A stretch of DNA of 15,563 nt from JBFWWW01 sp050245975 (GTDB taxonomy: Bacteria > Pseudomonadota > Alphaproteobacteria > Rhizobiales > Hyphomicrobiaceae): positions 1 through 15,563 of the forward strand of contig JBFWWW010000080.1 of the NCBI GenBank assembly GCA_050245975.1. Reading direction: 5' to 3'. Of the stretch, positions 1 through 7,665 are shown in pieces. A program made the position numbers and the translations under genes. The notes under the pieces were generated by a model. That model worked only from the letters and a program-made list of their open reading frames with translations, did no database searches and had not been told where the DNA came from. Position 1 is the first letter of the stretch. Each line of letters opens with the position of its first letter.

Positions 1-237
1 GGCTTCGAGACGCTGTTCCAGCGCATGAAGGACGAGGGACGCATAGCGCCGGCCCTCGACATCCCGACGACGGTGCGTGTGTTCAGCATCATCGCCGACG
101 GCATGTTCTGGCGCCGTGCCGTCGATCCCGGTTTCGATGCGCAAAAAGTGCTGCCCGCCGTGCTGTCCCAGATCCGCGCCCTGCTCAATCCCGTCGCGTC
201 GGCTGCATCCCAGCCCGCGTCGCATCAGTCAAAATGA
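1..237 (+). CDS. TetR/AcrR-family transcriptional regulator, C-terminal part (5' cut by window edge)
   Basis: The frame is open from base 1 and ends at TGA 235-237, giving 78 visible residues. The DNA-binding helix-turn-helix lies outside the window; only the ligand-binding/dimerisation end is seen. The visible residues form amphipathic helices ending in a stretch like LPAVLSQIRALL, typical of the last helix of TetR-type regulators. The assignment leans on context: the gene runs straight into an adaptor and an RND pump gene on the same strand with no gap, the usual layout where the regulator represses its own efflux operon. The tail after residue 62 (Ser/Ala/Gln-rich) is probably unstructured. 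The family call is an inference from a fragment, since the diagnostic domain is missing. Confidence 0.6.
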   Translation, partial: GFETLFQRMKDEGRIAPALDIPTTVRVFSIIADGMFWRRAVDPGFDAQKVLPAVLSQIRALLNPVASAASQPASHQSK

Positions 238-245
238 GGCGTCCC

Positions 246-1466
246 ATGAGAGCGAAGCTGCTGCTGACCCTTGCCGCTGGCGTCGCCGTTGCCGGCACCG
301 CACTTGCGGTCGGTCTCGTCTCCGTGCCGGCCGCGGAGACCACCGGCGCGCGCGGCACGGACGGAGAGCACAGGCTCGCCGCCGCCGTATCGGTCACGCG
401 GGTCGCGTCCGCCGACTTCATCGCCACAGCGTTCGTGACCGGATCGCTGGTGCCGCGCGAGGAGATTCTCGTCGGCCCCGAGGTCGAAGGCCTGCGCGTG
501 ACCGAGGTCCTGGCCGACGAAGGCGACCGTGTCACCAAGGGCCAGGTGCTGGCGCGGCTGGTGCAGGACACGCTCGACGCGCAGCTGGCGCAGAACGCGG
601 CCGGCCTCGCCCGCGCCGAAGCCGCCATCGCCCAGGCGCGCAGCAGCATCACCCAGGCCGAGGCGCGCGTGGCGGAGGCCGCCAACGCCTTCGACCGCGC
701 CAAGCCCCTGAAGCAGTCGGGCTATCTCGCCGACAGCGTCTACGACCAGCGCGAGAGCGCCGCGAAGACCGCGCAGGCCCAGCTCGTCGCGTCGCGCGAC
801 GGCCTGCGTGTGGCGGAGGCCGACAAGGCGCAGATCGAGGCCCAGCGTCGCGAGCTCACCTGGCGGCGCGGCCGCACCGAGGTCGCCGCGCCTGCCGACG
901 GCGTCGTCAGCCGCCGGTCGGCCCGCATCGGCGCCTACGCGAGCGGCGCCGCCGAACCGATGTTCCGCATCATCGCCAAGGGCGAGATCGAGCTCGACGC
1001 TGAGGCGACCGAAGCAACGGTCGCGCGCATCAAGCCGGGACAGGACGCCAATGTGGACGTCACCGGCGCCGGCACGGTGCGGGGCCGCGTGCGCCTCGTC
1101 TCGCCCGAGATCGACAAGGCCACCCGGCTCGGCCGCGTGCGCATTTTCCTCGGCGACAATCCCGAGCTGCGCATCGGCTCCTTCGCCCGCGGCACCGTCG
1201 AGACGGCCCGCGGCCGCGGCCTCGCCGTTCCTGCCTCCGCGGTCCTCTACGGCAGCGACGGCGCCCACGTTCAGGTCGTGCGCGACAACAAGGTGGAGAC
1301 GCGGTCCGTCGCCATCGGGCTCAGGGCCGGCGCCAACGTGGAGATCGCGAGCGGGCTCGCCGAGGGCGAGTTCGTCGTCACGAAGTCCGGCACCTTCCTG
1401 CGCGACGGCGACGCGGTAAGACCGATCGTCGCCAACCAGACGCGCCTGAGCGAGGCCGCGCGATGA
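246..1466 (+). CDS. RND efflux pump periplasmic adaptor (membrane fusion protein)
   Basis: This is the periplasmic adaptor that links an inner-membrane RND pump to an outer-membrane channel. The 406-residue product starts with a hydrophobic signal/anchor (RAKLLLTLAAGVAVAGTALA). It then has the first half of a lipoyl domain (about 65-100, with EGLRVTEVLADEGDRVTKGQ), an alpha-hairpin rich in Ala, Gln and Arg (about 100-210), and the second lipoyl half (VAAPADGVVSRR, near 215). A beta-barrel (about 240-320) and a membrane-proximal domain with LAVPASAVL follow. Length and order are normal for the family. I prefer ATG 246 because GAGG lies 6 bases upstream; ATG 234, which overlaps the regulator's stop as ATGA, would add four residues and has no visible ribosome binding site. 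The gene's stop overlaps the pump's start (ATGA, 1463-1466), so the two are probably translationally coupled. Substrate unknown. Confidence 0.9.
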   Translation: MRAKLLLTLAAGVAVAGTALAVGLVSVPAAETTGARGTDGEHRLAAAVSVTRVASADFIATAFVTGSLVPREEILVGPEVEGLRVTEVLADEGDRVTKGQVLARLVQDTLDAQLAQNAAGLARAEAAIAQARSSITQAEARVAEAANAFDRAKPLKQSGYLADSVYDQRESAAKTAQAQLVASRDGLRVAEADKAQIEAQRRELTWRRGRTEVAAPADGVVSRRSARIGAYASGAAEPMFRIIAKGEIELDAEATEATVARIKPGQDANVDVTGAGTVRGRVRLVSPEIDKATRLGRVRIFLGDNPELRIGSFARGTVETARGRGLAVPASAVLYGSDGAHVQVVRDNKVETRSVAIGLRAGANVEIASGLAEGEFVVTKSGTFLRDGDAVRPIVANQTRLSEAAR

Positions 1467-4400
1467 ACTGGAACATCTCCGCCTGGTCGATCCGCCGGCC
1501 GGTGCCCTCGCTCGTGCTGTTCCTGGTGCTGATCACGCTGGGCTACACGAGCTTCAAGCAGCTCCCGATCACCAAGTTTCCCAACATCGACGTGCCGATC
1601 GTCCAGGTCCGCATCTACCAGACCGGCGCCGCGCCGTCGGAACTGGAAACGCAGGTGACGAAGCGCATCGAGGATGCCGTTGCCGGCGTCAGCGGCATCA
1701 AGCACATCACCTCGACCCTGACGGAAGGCCTTTCCACCACCGTCATCGAGTTCCGGCTCGAGGTGAACCAGGATCGCGCGCTCAACGACGTGAAGGACGC
1801 CATTGCGCGCGTGCGCGCCGACCTGCCGCGCACGATCGAGGAGCCGGTCGTCCAGCGCGTGGAGATCGAGGGCCTGCCGATCCTGACCTACGCCGCCCGC
1901 GCACCCGGCATGACGCCCGAGGAGCTGTCGTGGTTCGTCGACGACACCATCGTGCGCGCGCTGCAGGGCGTGAAGGGCGTCTCGCAGATCCAGCGCATCG
2001 GCGGCGTCGATCGCGAGATCCGCGTCGCGCTCGACCCCGACCGGCTGCTGGCCTACGCCATCACCGCGGGCGACGTGAACAAGCAGCTCAGGGCCACGAA
2101 CGTGGACCTTGCCGGCGGACGCGGCGAGATCGGCGGGCGCGAGCAGGCGATCCGCACGCTCGCCGGCAAGCAGACGGTCGCCGACCTGGCGGCCACCATG
2201 ATCGCGCTGCCGAAGGGTCGCAAGGTGCGCCTCGACACGCTCGGCACGGTCACGGACTCGATGGCCGAGCCGCGCACCTTCGCCACGCTGGGCGCCGACC
2301 CCGTGGTCGCTTTCGCCATCTCACGCGGCAAGGGCGCCAGCGACGCCTCCGTCGCCGACGAGGTGGCCAAGGCCGTGAGCGACCTGGAGCGCCGCTATCC
2401 CGACGTCGCGTTGACGCTCATCGACAATCCGGTCGCCAACACCATCGGCTCCTACCATTCGACCATGCACACGCTGATCGAGGGCGCCATTCTGGCGATC
2501 CTCGTCGTGTTCGTGTTTCTGCGCGACTGGCGGGCGACCGTCGTCGCCGCGGTGGCCCTGCCGCTGTCCGTCATTCCGGCCTTCTGGGCGATGGACGCCA
2601 TGAATTTCTCGCTCAACCTCGTCAGCCTGCTCGCCATCACCATCGTCACCGGCATTCTCGTCGACGACGCCATCGTCGAGATCGAGAACATCGTGCGCCA
2701 CACGCGCATGGGGAAGTCGCCCTACAAGGCCGCGCTCGAAGCCGCCGACGAGATCGGGCTCGCGGTCATCGCCATCACCGCGACCATCATCGCCGTCTTC
2801 ACGCCGGTCAGCTTCATGGGCGGCATCGCCGGCCAGTATTTCAAGCAGTTCGGGCTCGTCGTCGCCGGCGCCGTATTCTTCTCGCTGCTGGTGGCCCGCC
2901 TCATCACGCCGATGCTGGCCGCTTACTTCATGCGCGAGACGCACCACGTCGAGACCGAAGGCCGCCTGCTGCGCGGCTACACGCGCCTCGTCGCCTGGTC
3001 CGTCGCCAACCGCTTCAAGACGATGGGCCTGGGTCTCGCGATCTTCGCCTGCTCCATCGGCAGCTTCTACCTCCTGCCTTCCGGTTTTCTGCCGACCGAG
3101 GACGTGAGCCGCATGCTGCTGGCCGTCGAGCTGCCGCCGGGCTCGCGCCTCGACGACACGCGCGCGGCCACGCAGACGCTGGTGCAGCGCATTTCCGCCC
3201 GTCCCGAGGTGGCCTCGGTGTTCGTCAACGGCGGCCGCCTCCTGGGCTCGGGCGACGAGGTGCGCAAGGCGACGCTCATCATCAACCTCGTTCCCAAGGA
3301 TCGCCGCAAGCTCAACCAGGCCCAGATTCAGGAGGTGATCGGCCGCGATCTCTCGGGCCTGCCCGACCTGCGCTACTGGTTCCTGCTCGACAACGGACAG
3401 CGTCAGTTCCAGCTCGTCGTGGCCGGACGCGACGGCGCTGCCGTCAATCGCGCGGGCGCCGATCTCACGAGCCAGGCCAAGCGCCTGCCCCAGCTTGCCA
3501 ACGTCGTGTCCACGGCCGAGCTCGACCGGCCCGAGCTGCGCGTCGTTCCAAGGACGGAGATCGCCGCCGAGCTCGGCGTATCCACCGAGGCCATCTCGGA
3601 AGCCGTGCGCATCGCCACCATCGGCGACATCGGCGCCAATCTGGCCAAGTTCGACGTCGGCGACCGGCAGATACCGATCCGCGTGCAGCTCGACGAGGCG
3701 GCGCGCGGCGAGCGCAACGTGCTCGAGGCGCTGAAGGTCGCGACGGCGGCCGGTGCGGCCGTGCCCTTGTCGTCGGTCGCCGATTTCCAGATCGGCCAGG
3801 GACCGACATCGATCGACCGCTACGACCGCACGCGGCGCGTCGTCATCGGTGGCGACCTCGTCGGCGATGTGCCGCTCGGCGATGCGGTCTCCCGCGTCAA
3901 GGCGCTGCCGGCCGCCAGATCCCTGCCTCCCGGCGTCGAGCTGCGCGAGTTCGGCCACGCCGAGATCATGGCGGAAGTCTTCGAAGGCTTCGCCAAGGCG
4001 ATGGGGGCCGGCATCATGATGGTCTATGCCGTTCTCGTCCTGCTGTTCGGCAGCTTCCTGCAGCCCGTGACGATCCTCTTCTCGCTGCCGCTCTCCATCG
4101 GCGGTGCCATCGTCGCGCTGGCTATCACGGGAAAAGCCATCAGCCTGCCGGTGGTGATCGGCATCCTGATGCTGATGGGGATCGTCACCAAGAATGCGAT
4201 CATGCTGGTCGACTTCGCGGTCGAGGAGATGCGCCGCGGCGTGCCGCGCACCGAGGCGCTCATCGATGCCGGCCGCAAGCGGGCCCGGCCCATCGTCATG
4301 ACGACCATCGCCATGGTCGGCGGCATGATCCCTTCGGCCATCGCGGCGGGAGCCGGAGGCGAGTTCCGGTCGCCGATGGCCGTGGCGGTGATCGGCGGAC

Positions 4401-4585
4401 TTCTGTCGTCGACCGTCCTCTCGCTGGTCTTCGTACCGGCCGTGTTCGCCGCCATGGACGACGCGGCCCAGAGCTTGTGGCGGGTGTTCGGCCGCTTCGT
4501 CGGGCCGACGGACGAACCGCTGCCCGCCACAACGCATACGGAGGGCCATGCCCGGCCCCTGCCGTCGCCGGTGGCGGCGGAATAA
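1463..4585 (+). CDS. RND-family multidrug efflux permease (AcrB/MdtB type)
   Basis: This is a proton-driven inner-membrane trimeric pump of 1040 residues, the usual length of the HAE1/AcrB class. The N-terminus (ISAWSIRRPVPSLVLFLVLI) is the standard first cytoplasmic turn and TM1. A large periplasmic loop follows, then the TM2-TM6 block with GILVDDAIVEIENIVRH. Asp401 and Asp402 there match the AcrB proton-relay pair Asp407/Asp408. A second periplasmic loop leads to the TM8-TM12 block with VTKNAIMLVDF; Lys910 corresponds to AcrB Lys940 and Arg942 in RARPIVMTT to AcrB Arg971, so the relay is intact and the pump should be active. The start overlaps the adaptor stop by 4 bases. No TolC-type gene follows, so an outer-membrane channel must come from elsewhere. 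Substrates cannot be read from sequence. Confidence 0.95.
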   Translation: MNWNISAWSIRRPVPSLVLFLVLITLGYTSFKQLPITKFPNIDVPIVQVRIYQTGAAPSELETQVTKRIEDAVAGVSGIKHITSTLTEGLSTTVIEFRLEVNQDRALNDVKDAIARVRADLPRTIEEPVVQRVEIEGLPILTYAARAPGMTPEELSWFVDDTIVRALQGVKGVSQIQRIGGVDREIRVALDPDRLLAYAITAGDVNKQLRATNVDLAGGRGEIGGREQAIRTLAGKQTVADLAATMIALPKGRKVRLDTLGTVTDSMAEPRTFATLGADPVVAFAISRGKGASDASVADEVAKAVSDLERRYPDVALTLIDNPVANTIGSYHSTMHTLIEGAILAILVVFVFLRDWRATVVAAVALPLSVIPAFWAMDAMNFSLNLVSLLAITIVTGILVDDAIVEIENIVRHTRMGKSPYKAALEAADEIGLAVIAITATIIAVFTPVSFMGGIAGQYFKQFGLVVAGAVFFSLLVARLITPMLAAYFMRETHHVETEGRLLRGYTRLVAWSVANRFKTMGLGLAIFACSIGSFYLLPSGFLPTEDVSRMLLAVELPPGSRLDDTRAATQTLVQRISARPEVASVFVNGGRLLGSGDEVRKATLIINLVPKDRRKLNQAQIQEVIGRDLSGLPDLRYWFLLDNGQRQFQLVVAGRDGAAVNRAGADLTSQAKRLPQLANVVSTAELDRPELRVVPRTEIAAELGVSTEAISEAVRIATIGDIGANLAKFDVGDRQIPIRVQLDEAARGERNVLEALKVATAAGAAVPLSSVADFQIGQGPTSIDRYDRTRRVVIGGDLVGDVPLGDAVSRVKALPAARSLPPGVELREFGHAEIMAEVFEGFAKAMGAGIMMVYAVLVLLFGSFLQPVTILFSLPLSIGGAIVALAITGKAISLPVVIGILMLMGIVTKNAIMLVDFAVEEMRRGVPRTEALIDAGRKRARPIVMTTIAMVGGMIPSAIAAGAGGEFRSPMAVAVIGGLLSSTVLSLVFVPAVFAAMDDAAQSLWRVFGRFVGPTDEPLPATTHTEGHARPLPSPVAAE

Positions 4586-4667
4586 CCGCGCACAATTCGG
4601 CTCGTTCTCATTGCAGAACGGTGGGCGGACGCCTACCTTTGCGCGGGGGTTGCACCACTTGGCCAGC

Positions 4668-4673
4668 AAGGAG
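4668..4673 (+). promoter_or_regulatory. Ribosome binding site fixing the start of the DUF533 gene
   Basis: AAGGAG lies 9 bases before ATG 4683. The reading frame is open further upstream to 4548, but that extension would overlap the end of the pump gene and encodes an Arg-rich stretch of no recognisable kind, so this site decides the start. Confidence 0.75.
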
Positions 4674-4682
4674 TTTTCGCAA

Positions 4683-5747
4683 ATGTTCGATGCCAAGAAC
4701 CTTCTCGACGCCCTCGTGCGCGGCGCTGCGCCGTCTCAGCAGTCTGGCCAGAGTGGAGATTTGAGCACCATCCTCGGCAACCTTCTCAATCCTCAGGCCA
4801 GCAACGCCGCAGCCCAGCAGTCGGGCCAGAGCGGCGACCTGACCGACATTCTCGGCAAGCTGCAGCAGCAGGCGACGGCCGGCCAGGGTGGCGGACAAGG
4901 TGGTGGCGCACAGGGTGGCGGCGCACAGGGCGGTGGCGGCCTGGCCGATATCCTCGGCAAGCTGCAGCAGCAGGCCGGTCAGTCGGGCGGCGGCCTGATG
5001 GACATCCTCGGCCAGGTTTTCGCGCAGGCGACGTCGGGCGTGAAGGAAGGCGCACAGCGCATCGGCGATGCGACCGGCGCCAGCGATGCGCTCGGACGCG
5101 CCACGGGCGGGCAGTCGGCCGACGATCTGCTCGCCAAGCTCAAGGACCTCATCAACCAGAACCAGCTCGGCGCCGGCGCGGCGGCCGGCGGCCTCGGCGC
5201 CGTCATCCTCGGCACGCCGGCCGGGCGGGCGCTTGCGGCCAGCGCCATCAAGCTCGGCGGCCTGGCCCTCATCGGCGGCCTCGCCTACAAGGCGCTGCAG
5301 AACTACCAGCAGGGCAAGCCGCTCATCACCAAGCGCGAGATGTCCTTGGCCGAGGCGCCGTCAGGCTCGGGCTTCGAGAGCGAGGCCATCAGCCACAATG
5401 CCGCGCTGCTGTATGTCCGCGCCATGATCGCGGCGGCTGCCTCCGACGGGCGCATCGACCAGCGCGAGCAGATGCGCATCATCGGCGACCTGCGCGATGC
5501 GGGACTTGGCGCGGATGCCGAGCAGTTCCTGGCGCAGGAAATCAACAACCCGGCCACCATCGACGAGCTGGTTGCCGGCGTGAAGACCCAGGAGGAGGCG
5601 ATCCAGCTCTTCACCGCCGCGCGGCTGGCCATCGATGTCGATACGCAGGAGGAGAGCGATTTCCTCGTCGACCTGGCTCAGAAGCTGCAGATCGACGGCG
5701 AATTGCTGCGCCATATCGACTCCGCCGCGCAGGCGGCAGCGGCCTGA
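4683..5747 (+). CDS. DUF533/YebE-like inner-membrane protein with TerB-like C-terminal domain
   Basis: The product has 354 residues, longer than E. coli YebE (roughly 220). Its N-terminus (MFDAKNLLDALVRG) resembles the conserved opening of DUF533 proteins. Residues about 20-115 hold repeats of a short amphipathic helix (LADILGKLQQQ and variants, four times) separated by Gly/Gln/Ser linkers, including GGGQGGGAQGGGAQGGGG. A hydrophobic segment follows (about 165-205: AAAGGLGAVILG, then IKLGGLALIGGLAYKAL). The C-terminal domain (about 235-350) is helical and acidic, with YVRAMIAAAASDGRID, a TerB-like signature containing a conserved Asp. Family members are poorly understood; membrane stress or tellurite-type roles are suggested by domain name only. 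The gene stands 97 bases after the pump gene with its own ribosome binding site and is followed by a terminator, so it may be its own unit or the last gene of the efflux operon. Confidence 0.85.
   Translation: MFDAKNLLDALVRGAAPSQQSGQSGDLSTILGNLLNPQASNAAAQQSGQSGDLTDILGKLQQQATAGQGGGQGGGAQGGGAQGGGGLADILGKLQQQAGQSGGGLMDILGQVFAQATSGVKEGAQRIGDATGASDALGRATGGQSADDLLAKLKDLINQNQLGAGAAAGGLGAVILGTPAGRALAASAIKLGGLALIGGLAYKALQNYQQGKPLITKREMSLAEAPSGSGFESEAISHNAALLYVRAMIAAAASDGRIDQREQMRIIGDLRDAGLGADAEQFLAQEINNPATIDELVAGVKTQEEAIQLFTAARLAIDVDTQEESDFLVDLAQKLQIDGELLRHIDSAAQAAAA
4884..4940 (+). repeat. In-frame tandem Gly/Gln-coding repeat within the DUF533 gene
   Basis: Imperfect tandem units of about 15 bases (core GGTGGCGCACAG / GGTGGCGGCGCACAG) encode repeated GGGAQ. 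They lie between two near-identical 32-base copies (4842-4873 and 4945-4976) that encode DILGKLQQQA. All units keep the reading frame, so copy-number change would lengthen or shorten the linker without breaking the protein. Confidence 0.75.
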
Positions 5748-5769
5748 TCGAGCCATCGCCGGACATGCG

Positions 5770-5804
5770 AAGGCCGGGCGCTCCCCAGGAGCCCCGGCCT
5801 TTTT
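5770..5804 (+). terminator. Rho-independent terminator after the DUF533 gene
   Basis: A GC-rich stem pairs 5770-5784 with 5788-5801: about 14 base pairs, one bulged C at 5779 and a CCA loop. TTTTT (5800-5804) follows directly. It lies 23 bases after the DUF533 stop. The reverse strand has no T-run after the hairpin, so it serves mainly the + strand and protects the convergent exporter operon ending at 5829. Confidence 0.9.
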
Positions 5805-5828
5805 CTACGCTCGCAGACCGGACAGCCG

Positions 5829-6926
5829 TCAGCCTGCCTTGGCGGATGCCGCCTTCGGTGCCGGCTCGGACTTGAAGAAGACGTCCACGCGCATGCCGGG
5901 CAGCAGCGGCAAAGACCCCGGCAGGTCCACCAGAACCTCCAGCACATCCACGTCCGTCGGCTTGCGCGGCCCGCGCTGGCCGAGCTTGCTCCCGCCCAGC
6001 GACTGCGCGAGCGAGGCGATCTTGCCCTCGAAATCCCGGTTCGGGAATGCATCCGAGCGCACGACCACCGGCAGGCCGACCTTCAGCTTGCCGACGTCGC
6101 GCTCCTCGATTTCGGCGCGCGCGCGCAGAGAGGCGAGATTGCCGGTGATGACCAGCGGCGTCTCGGGCGACGGCGTTGCCGTCTCGCCGGGCTTCGCCAG
6201 CACCTGCAGCACGGTGCCCTCGGCCGAAGCGCGGATGCGCGTGCGCTCCAGCGCGGCGCAGGCCAGCGACAGCTCCGCGCGCGAGGCCGCCAGCGCCGCC
6301 TCGGCCCGGGTCTGGCCCGGCGGATTGGTCGTCGCGATCAGCTTGCGCAGGCTGGCGCGGGCCTGATCGAGCTGATCCTGCGCCGACGTGACGGCATCGC
6401 GCGCCTTCTTGACGTCGGCTTCCTGGCCCGACCCGCCGCGCCATGTCCGCATGACGCGGTCGAACTCGGCCCGGTTCGTTCCCAGCAGGTTCTCGGCGTT
6501 TGCGACCGCATCCTCCGCGGTTCGCCTGTCCTGTGCCGCCTTGCCGACGGTCTCGTTGTCGCGGTCGCGCTTGCGCACCGCCACGTCCGCTTCGGCGGCC
6601 GCCTTCTTCGCCAGCAGCTCGTCGTCGTCGAGCCGGACCAGAAGGTCGCCGGGCATCACCTTGTCGTTCATCGCCACCAGGACCTCGGCGATCCGTCCCG
6701 GCGCCTGCGCACCGATGCGCACCTCGCCGCCGGCGGGTTCGATGCGGCCGGGCGCGGACGCCAGCCACTCCTGCTTGGGCTGCACGGATGCCGCTGCGGG
6801 CTTCGTCTGCTCGGTGATCGCGCTCGAGATGCGCGTCGCGAACGTCGTCGGCACGAAATAACCGATCGCGACCGCCAGCAGGACGGCGACGACCAGCGTA
6901 TTGAAGGTGGAATCACCCTTAAGCAT
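5829..6926 (-). CDS. HlyD/DevB-type periplasmic adaptor of an ABC exporter
   Basis: This 365-residue adaptor is predicted to bridge the inner-membrane ABC exporter encoded upstream to an outer-membrane channel. It begins with a short cytoplasmic tail and one membrane anchor (about 9-26, TLVVAVLLAVAIGYFV). A lipoyl half (about 55-100, GRIEPAGGEVRIGAQAPGRI then VMPGDLLVRLDDDEL) comes next, then a long coiled hairpin rich in Ala, Lys, Glu and Arg (about 100-225). The second lipoyl half (RIRASAEGTVLQVLAKPGE, near 235) and a beta-barrel ending in PGMRVDVFF complete it. The tail (EPAPKAASAKAG) is probably disordered. Its ATG overlaps the end of the ATPase gene by 8 bases, and GGAAAG precedes it, so it is the last gene of a three-gene operon. 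HlyD, MacA and DevB adaptors share this fold; DevB is preferred because of the neighbouring permease type. Confidence 0.88.
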   Translation of the reverse strand: MLKGDSTFNTLVVAVLLAVAIGYFVPTTFATRISSAITEQTKPAAASVQPKQEWLASAPGRIEPAGGEVRIGAQAPGRIAEVLVAMNDKVMPGDLLVRLDDDELLAKKAAAEADVAVRKRDRDNETVGKAAQDRRTAEDAVANAENLLGTNRAEFDRVMRTWRGGSGQEADVKKARDAVTSAQDQLDQARASLRKLIATTNPPGQTRAEAALAASRAELSLACAALERTRIRASAEGTVLQVLAKPGETATPSPETPLVITGNLASLRARAEIEERDVGKLKVGLPVVVRSDAFPNRDFEGKIASLAQSLGGSKLGQRGPRKPTDVDVLEVLVDLPGSLPLLPGMRVDVFFKSEPAPKAASAKAG

Positions 6927-7665
6927 GCGCTTTCCGTTTCTTCTCTCTCGAAAGCTTGTGAACCGTATCGACGTCGCCGGGGCTGCGCTCTTCGCCGACG
7001 ATCAGGCCATCCTCGATGCGCAGGATCCTGTCCGCATAGGGCACGGTGCGCGGATCGTGCGTCACCGCCAGCACGGCCCGGCTCTTGTCCTTGGCGATCT
7101 CCGCCAGCAGCGACATCACGGCCTGCCCGTTCTCGCTGTCGAGAGCCGCGGTCGGCTCGTCGGCGAGGATCACCGATGGTGCGCCCGCCAGCGCGCGCGC
7201 CACCGCGACGCGCTGCTGCTCTCCGCCGCTCATGTTGCCGGGATAGGAGCGCAGCCGATGGCCGAGGCCGACCATCTGCAGGGCCCGCTGCGCGCGCACC
7301 GTCGCGTCCGAGCCGCGCTCGCCGCGCACGTCGAGAGCGAGCCGCACGTTCTCCTCCGCCGTCAGCGTCGGGAACAGGTTGTAGGACTGGAAGATGAAGC
7401 CCACGTGGCGGCGGCGCAGGGCGGCCAGCGCTTCCGGCGACAGGCCGGCGGTCGAATGGCCGGCCACTTCCAGCGTGCCCTGCGTCGGCGTCAGGATGCA
7501 GCCGAGGATCGACAGCAGCGTGGTCTTGCCGCTGCCCGACGGGCCCATCAGCAGGGTCAGCTCGCCGGGCTCGAGCGTCAGGCTCACGCCCTTGAGCGCG
7601 CGCACCATGGCGGCGCCGCGCCCGAGCTCCTTGGTGATGCCTTCGCCCTTGAGAACGGATGTCAT
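6919..7665 (-). CDS. ABC exporter ATP-binding subunit (LolD/MacB/DevA type)
   Basis: This 248-residue cytoplasmic ATPase powers the adjacent permease. All motifs are present: Walker A GPSGSGKT (41-48), Q-loop Gln93, signature MSGGEQQR (145-152), Walker B VILADE (165-170), D-loop SALD-like AALD (173-176) and the switch His203 in VTHDP. The motif set FIFQSYNLFPTLTAEENV is typical of the LolD/MacB/DevA class that works with FtsX-fold permeases. The frame is open upstream to 8421, but the true start is ATG 7665, which overlaps the permease stop as ATGA (7662-7665); upstream sequence in this frame lies inside the permease gene. The C-terminal tail is very basic (REKKRKAHA). Confidence 0.93.
   Translation of the reverse strand: MTSVLKGEGITKELGRGAAMVRALKGVSLTLEPGELTLLMGPSGSGKTTLLSILGCILTPTQGTLEVAGHSTAGLSPEALAALRRRHVGFIFQSYNLFPTLTAEENVRLALDVRGERGSDATVRAQRALQMVGLGHRLRSYPGNMSGGEQQRVAVARALAGAPSVILADEPTAALDSENGQAVMSLLAEIAKDKSRAVLAVTHDPRTVPYADRILRIEDGLIVGEERSPGDVDTVHKLSREKKRKAHA

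Noticed and set aside
225..1268. A 347-codon - strand frame over the adaptor gene
   Set aside because: It is antisense to a well-supported adaptor and its composition is that of a shadow frame.
2321..4696. A 791-codon open frame on the - strand across the RND pump gene
   Set aside because: It is fully antisense to a pump gene with intact motifs, and its product is dominated by Asp, Arg, Gly, His and Glu with no domain. Long antisense frames are expected at this GC bias.
1930..4764. A 944-codon + strand frame overlapping the RND pump in another frame
   Set aside because: The translation is Arg/Ala/His-rich with no recognisable family, a typical shadow of a high-GC gene.
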